DNA from: Aquipuribacter sp. SD81
GTDB taxonomy: Bacteria > Actinomycetota > Actinomycetes > Actinomycetales > JBBAYJ01
NCBI RefSeq assembly: GCF_037153975.1
Contig: NZ_JBBAYJ010000022.1
Coordinates: forward strand, 1 to 64,000
Length of the DNA: 64,000 bases
Reading direction: 5' to 3'
Below the pieces are notes generated by a model. That model saw nothing but the letters and a program-made list of their open reading frames with translations. It was not told where the DNA came from and made no database searches. The position numbers and the translations under genes are program-made. This document shows positions 60,395-64,000 of the stretch, piece after piece (position 1 is the first letter of the stretch; each line of letters opens with the position of its first letter).

Positions 60395-61290
60395 CCGCCA
60401 CGACCACCGACCGCACGGGCGCCGGCGCGTCCGCACCCGCGCCCGCCCGCACCCGCCGACCCCGCTCCGGCGGGGCGCGCGGCTCCAACGCGCCCGTCTA
60501 CGTCGTCGCGGCGCTCGTCGTCCTCGGCACGATCGCCCCGGTCGTGTACGCGGTGCTGGGGGCGTTCCGCACCACGGGCCAGCTCGCGGCCGACCCGGTG
60601 GCGCTGCCCGACCCGTGGGTGCTCGACAACTACCGCCGCGTGCTGACGTCGGGGTCGTTCTGGGTGCAGGCGTGGAACTCCACGCTCGTCGCGGGGGTCA
60701 CGACCCTCGTCGTCGTCACCTTCGGCGTCATGGCCGCCTACGCGCTGAGCCGCTACCGGTTCACCGGGCGCGAGACGCTCGCGACCTTCTTCACCCTCGG
60801 GCTGCTCTTCCCGCTGACGGTGGCGATCCTGCCGCTGTTCCTGCTGCTGCGACAGCTGCAGCTGACGGACAACGTGCTGGGCGTCGCGCTGCCGCAGGCC
60901 GCCTTCGCGCTGCCCATGACCATCGTCATCCTCCGGCCGTTCCTGCGGGCGCTGCCCGACGAGCTGGAGGACGCGGCCGCCGTCGACGGCTGCTCGCGGC
61001 TCGGGTTCTTCTGGCGCATCGCCCTGCCGCTGTCGCTGCCCGCGCTCGTCACGGTCGGCGTGCTCGCCTTCGTCCAGTCGTGGAACGCGTACCTGCTCCC
61101 GCTGCTCGTCCTGAGCCAGCCGGACTCGTACACGCTGCCGCTGGGCGTCGCCACGTTCTCCACGCAGTACACGCAGGACACCGCCGCCGTCCTCGCGTTC
61201 ACGTCGCTGGCCATGGTGCCGGCGCTCGTGTTCTTCCTGCTCGCGCAGAAGCGCATCGTCGGCGGCCTGACGGGAGCGGTGAAGGGATGA
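60391..61290 (+). CDS. ABC sugar transporter permease 2
   Basis: A 299-residue CUT1-type permease of the MalG group. Six helices follow a disordered N-terminus (about 1-35); the EAA loop is ELEDAAAVDGCSRLGFFWRIALPLSLP (about 191-217). It is coupled to both neighbours by ATGA overlaps. No ATPase gene is present in the operon, so an ATPase encoded elsewhere (MsiK type, as known from Streptomyces) must energise the importer. Confidence 0.92.
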   Translation: MTATTTDRTGAGASAPAPARTRRPRSGGARGSNAPVYVVAALVVLGTIAPVVYAVLGAFRTTGQLAADPVALPDPWVLDNYRRVLTSGSFWVQAWNSTLVAGVTTLVVVTFGVMAAYALSRYRFTGRETLATFFTLGLLFPLTVAILPLFLLLRQLQLTDNVLGVALPQAAFALPMTIVILRPFLRALPDELEDAAAVDGCSRLGFFWRIALPLSLPALVTVGVLAFVQSWNAYLLPLLVLSQPDSYTLPLGVATFSTQYTQDTAAVLAFTSLAMVPALVFFLLAQKRIVGGLTGAVKG

Positions 61291-63614
61291 CGGCACTCGT
61301 GCGCGCGTCGGGGACGGCCCGGCGCCCGGAGGACCTGCTGGGGTGCATGACGCTGCGGGAGAAGCTCGCGCAGCTCGTGGGCCTGTGGGTGGGCGCCGGC
61401 GAGGACGGCGACGTCGTCGCCCCGCTGCAGGACGCCATGATCGGCGACACCGCGCCCCCGTTCGAGGAGTTCGCCACCGACGGGCTCGGCCACCTCACCC
61501 GCGTGTTCGGCACGCGCCCGGTCACGCCCGCGGTCGGTCGGCGCGCCCTGCGCGACGCGCAGCGCTGGCTCGTCGAGCGCACGCGCCTCGGCATCCCCGC
61601 GATCGCCCACGAGGAGTGCCTCACCGGCCTCGCGGCGTGGCAGGCGGCGACCTTCCCCACCCCGCTGGCCTGGGGCGCGAGCTTCGACCCCGCCCTCGTC
61701 GAGGAGACGGCGACGGCGATCGGCGGGTCCATGGCGGGCCTCGGCGTCCACCAGGGGCTCGCGCCGGTCCTCGACGTCGTCCGCGACCCGCGCTGGGGCC
61801 GCGTCGACGAGTGCATCGGGGAGGACCCGTACCTCGTGGGCGTCGTCGGCACCGCCTACGTGCGGGGGCTGCAGGCCGCGGGCGTCCACGCGACGCTCAA
61901 GCACTTCGTCGGCTACTCCGGCTCGCGCGGCGGGCGCAACCTCGGCCCGGTGAGCGCGGGGCCGCGCGAGGTGGCCGACGTCCTGCTGCCGCCCTTCGAG
62001 ATGGCGGTGCTCGACGGTGGCGTCGCCAGCGTCATGCACTCCTACGCCGAGGTCGACGGCGTCCCGGCCGCGGCCGACCGCGACCTGCTCACAGGCCTGC
62101 TGCGCGAGCGGTGGGGCTTCGAGGGCACCGTGGTCGCCGACTACTTCGGGGTCGCGTTCCTCCACACGCTGCACGAGGTGGCCGCCGACCTGGCCGACGC
62201 CGCCCGGCAGGCGCTCGTGGCCGGGGTCGACGTCGAGCTGCCCACCGGCAACGCCTACCTCGACCCGCTCGAGGCGGCCGTCCGCGACGGGCGCGTGCCG
62301 GAGGAGGTCGTCGACGTCGCCGTGCTCCGCGTGCTGCGCCAGAAGGAGGCGCTCGGCCTGCTCGACGGCAGCTACCTCGAGCGCCTCGACGCGCTCGTGT
62401 CCTCCACCGAGGTCCCCGACCTCGACCCGCCCGGGCACCGGGCGCTCGCGGGGCGGCTCGCGGAGGAGTCGGTCGTGCTGCTCGCCAACGACGGCACGCT
62501 GCCGCTGACGGCGCCCGGTCGGGCCGCACCGGCGCGGGTCGCCGTGGTCGGCCCGAACGCCGACCGCTCCGACGCGCTGTTCGGCTGCTACTCCTTCGTC
62601 AACCACGTGCTCCCGCAGCACCCGGGCACCCCCGCCGGGCTCGAGGCGCCGACGGTGCTCGAGGCGCTGCGCGACGAGCCGGCCCTCGGCCCCAGCGAGG
62701 TCGTGCACGTGGCCGGCTGCGGGGTCGACGACGCCGACCGCACGCGCATCCCCGGCGCGGTCGAGGTGGTCCGCGGCGCCGACGTCGCCGTCGTCGTGGT
62801 CGGCGACCAGGCGGGTCTCTTCGGCCGCGGGACGGTCGGGGAGGGCTGCGACCGCGACGACCTCGAGCTGCCGGGCGTGCAGCGCGAGCTCGTGGAGGCG
62901 GTCCTGTCGACGGGCACGCCCGTGGTCCTCGTCCTGCTCTCCGGTCGCCCGTACGCCGTGGACTGGGCGCTCGCGCGCTGCGCGGCCGTCGTGCAGGCGT
63001 TCTTCCCCGGCGAGGAGGGCGGCCGCGCCCTCGCGGGGATCCTCACGGGTCGGGTCGAGCCGTCCGGCCGGCTGCCGGTCAGCATGCCGCGCTCCGCCGG
63101 CGCGCAGCCGTACTCCTACCTCCACCCGCGGCTCGGCGGGTCCTCGTCGGTGACGACGCTCGACAGCGCGCCGGCCCTGCCGTTCGGGCACGGGCTCACG
63201 TACACGAGCTTCTCGTACCTGTCGGTGGAGGCGGCACCGGTCGCGCCGACCGGCGGGCGGGTCGAAGTGACCGCCCGTGTCCGCAACGACGGCGAGCGGT
63301 CCGGGACCGAGGTCGTCCAGCTGTACGGGCACGACGTCGTCGCGTCCGTCACGCGGCCCGTCGCCCAGCTGCTCGGCTTCGCCCGGGTGCCGCTGGGCCC
63401 GGGCGAGGAGGCGACGGTCCGCTTCTCCGTGCCGACGGCGCGGCTCGCCTTCTCCGACCGGCGGCTGCGCCGGGTCGTGGAGCCGGGCGCGCTCGAGGTG
63501 TGGGTCGGGCGCTCCTGCGCCGACCGCGCGGGCGAGGCCCGCGTCGAGCTCGTCGGCGACGTCCACGAGGTGACGACGGCCGACGACCGGTTCACGACCG
63601 TCGAGGTCGGCTGA
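61287..63614 (+). CDS. GH3 beta-glycosidase (beta-xylosidase/beta-glucosidase)
   Basis: A 775-residue intracellular GH3 enzyme that releases terminal sugars from imported oligosaccharides. The (alpha/beta)8 domain has the nucleophile Asp285 in TVVADYFGV and the substrate-binding KH pair at 205-206 (TLKHFVGYS). The second domain follows (about 400-600), then a fibronectin-III-like domain (about 665-760) with VTARVRNDGERSGTEVVQLY. No signal peptide. ATG 61287 overlaps the permease stop. Context favours beta-xylosidase, but GH3 specificity cannot be settled by sequence reading. Confidence 0.93.
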   Translation: MTALVRASGTARRPEDLLGCMTLREKLAQLVGLWVGAGEDGDVVAPLQDAMIGDTAPPFEEFATDGLGHLTRVFGTRPVTPAVGRRALRDAQRWLVERTRLGIPAIAHEECLTGLAAWQAATFPTPLAWGASFDPALVEETATAIGGSMAGLGVHQGLAPVLDVVRDPRWGRVDECIGEDPYLVGVVGTAYVRGLQAAGVHATLKHFVGYSGSRGGRNLGPVSAGPREVADVLLPPFEMAVLDGGVASVMHSYAEVDGVPAAADRDLLTGLLRERWGFEGTVVADYFGVAFLHTLHEVAADLADAARQALVAGVDVELPTGNAYLDPLEAAVRDGRVPEEVVDVAVLRVLRQKEALGLLDGSYLERLDALVSSTEVPDLDPPGHRALAGRLAEESVVLLANDGTLPLTAPGRAAPARVAVVGPNADRSDALFGCYSFVNHVLPQHPGTPAGLEAPTVLEALRDEPALGPSEVVHVAGCGVDDADRTRIPGAVEVVRGADVAVVVVGDQAGLFGRGTVGEGCDRDDLELPGVQRELVEAVLSTGTPVVLVLLSGRPYAVDWALARCAAVVQAFFPGEEGGRALAGILTGRVEPSGRLPVSMPRSAGAQPYSYLHPRLGGSSSVTTLDSAPALPFGHGLTYTSFSYLSVEAAPVAPTGGRVEVTARVRNDGERSGTEVVQLYGHDVVASVTRPVAQLLGFARVPLGPGEEATVRFSVPTARLAFSDRRLRRVVEPGALEVWVGRSCADRAGEARVELVGDVHEVTTADDRFTTVEVG

Positions 63615-63631
63615 CCAAGCACGTCCGGCAT

Positions 63632-63693
63632 CCAGCACACCCAGCACACCAGCACACCCAGCACACCCAGCACACCCAGCACACCCAGCACAC
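63632..63693. repeat. 9-bp minisatellite (CCAGCACAC), seven units
   Basis: Seven contiguous copies of CCAGCACAC lie between the GH3 gene and the next start codon. Six are exact and the third lacks one C. The plus strand is nearly free of T here. It would lie in the untranslated region just before the ribosome-binding site of the secreted enzyme gene. Confidence 0.85.
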
Positions 63694-63709
63694 GAGTCGC
63701 GAAGGGGCG

Positions 63710-64000
63710 ATGACGATGCGAGGCAGGCACAGCAGGAACAGGTGGGGGGCGGCGGTCGTCGCCCTCCTCGTGGGGACCGGGACGGGGGCGGCCGTGCAGG
63801 CACCGGCGGGCGCCGCGGCCGCGGAGGACCCGCAGGTCCTCGTGGCCACGGACTTCGAGGACGGGACCACCGGTCCCTGGGTCCAGAACGGCGACGCGAC
63901 GCTTCAGGTCGTCGACGGCGCGGGCGAGGACGGCGGGCGCGCGCTGCTCGTGTCCGGTCGCGCCAACGACTACGACGGCGTGAAGTCGCCGGGCGGGCTG
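63710..64000 (+). CDS. Secreted carbohydrate-active protein, N-terminal part (cut by window end)
   Basis: An open frame runs from ATG 63710 to the end of the window without a stop (97 residues). Residues 1-37 are a signal peptide (basic start, hydrophobic core, Ala-rich cleavage site). The mature part begins LVATDFEDGTTGPWVQNGDA and continues LLVSGRANDYDGVKSP, the pattern of a CBM4/9-type carbohydrate-binding module often found at the start of secreted GH10 xylanases. It would be the extracellular enzyme of the xylan locus. GAAGGGG precedes the ATG; ATG 63716 is an alternative. Confidence 0.75.
   Translation, partial: MTMRGRHSRNRWGAAVVALLVGTGTGAAVQAPAGAAAAEDPQVLVATDFEDGTTGPWVQNGDATLQVVDGAGEDGGRALLVSGRANDYDGVKSPGGL

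Noticed and set aside
63632-63693. Tandem repeats as a CRISPR array
   Set aside because: The 9-bp units are contiguous with no spacers, and no cas genes are in the window. The same holds for the repeats at 27623 and 43117.
60753-63803. A 1016-codon open frame on the minus strand across the permease and GH3 genes
   Set aside because: Same reason: it opposes real genes and has only biased composition with no recognisable domain.

Overview
The window comes from the chromosome of a very GC-rich actinobacterium, probably of the order Micrococcales. The reasons are the strong G/C bias at third codon positions, the frequent GTG starts, an actinobacterial tmRNA tag, and a housekeeping block (clpS, DUF2017, mec, cysO, cysM, murI, metallo-beta-lactamase protein, rph, rdgB) in nearly the order known from Mycobacterium. 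Genus and species cannot be named from the sequence alone. Genes are densely packed, with many 4-base stop/start overlaps. I see no stretch over 300 bases without a gene or RNA, no CRISPR array, no complete insertion sequence and no prophage.

Layout. 1-600: tmRNA between two strong hairpins. 600-10,700: mixed housekeeping (diacylglycerol-kinase-like protein, DUF305 lipoprotein, secreted LVIVD-repeat protein, ribokinase, acidic-repeat lipoprotein, malic enzyme, AlgH/YqgE, diiron protein, DUF3039, DEAD/DEAH helicase). 10,700-19,300: NAD salvage (nicotinamidase and nicotinate phosphoribosyltransferase), then the clpS to rdgB block, which holds the Mec-CysO-CysM protein-bound sulfur route to cysteine. 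19,300-24,400: an OmpR-type two-component system followed by a thiol-redox set (TlpA-like lipoprotein, CcdA, membrane-anchored sulfite-oxidase-type molybdoenzyme). 24,400-25,650: a DUF559 nuclease-like gene flanked on each side by a pair of REP-like imperfect palindromes with an identical 73-bp period; this is the most unusual feature of the window. 25,650-31,050: SatD-like pair, tRNA-Leu, Fur regulator, peroxiredoxin and an ECF cobalt/nickel importer (cbiMQO). 31,050-42,450: small conserved proteins, an orphan GroES-like protein overlapping a cytochrome P450, a DUF3152 metalloprotease-like protein, membrane proteins, tRNA-Lys, a P-type ATPase, a DMT exporter, a WrbA flavoprotein and a hydrolase.

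42,450-53,850 is a surface-polysaccharide locus. It holds a GT-C (GT39-like) membrane glycosyltransferase, a GT2 polyprenyl-sugar synthase type enzyme, three GT4-like glycosyltransferases, a flippase, and two paralogous exported glycosidase-like proteins of a family I cannot place. 54,000-64,000 is a xylan/arabinoxylan locus. A LacI repressor is transcribed with an intracellular GH10 xylanase and a GH51 arabinofuranosidase. Divergently run a sugar ABC importer (binding protein and two permeases, no ATPase), a GH3 glycosidase and the start of a secreted protein with a carbohydrate-binding-type N terminus. A perfect 14-bp palindrome between the two arms overlaps the edge of a good promoter and is the likely operator.

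A genome-level pattern is also visible. At least fourteen genes that begin transcription units have a TANNNT box ending exactly 6 or 7 bases before the start codon and no Shine-Dalgarno sequence, as expected for leaderless mRNAs. I used this pattern to choose several start codons.
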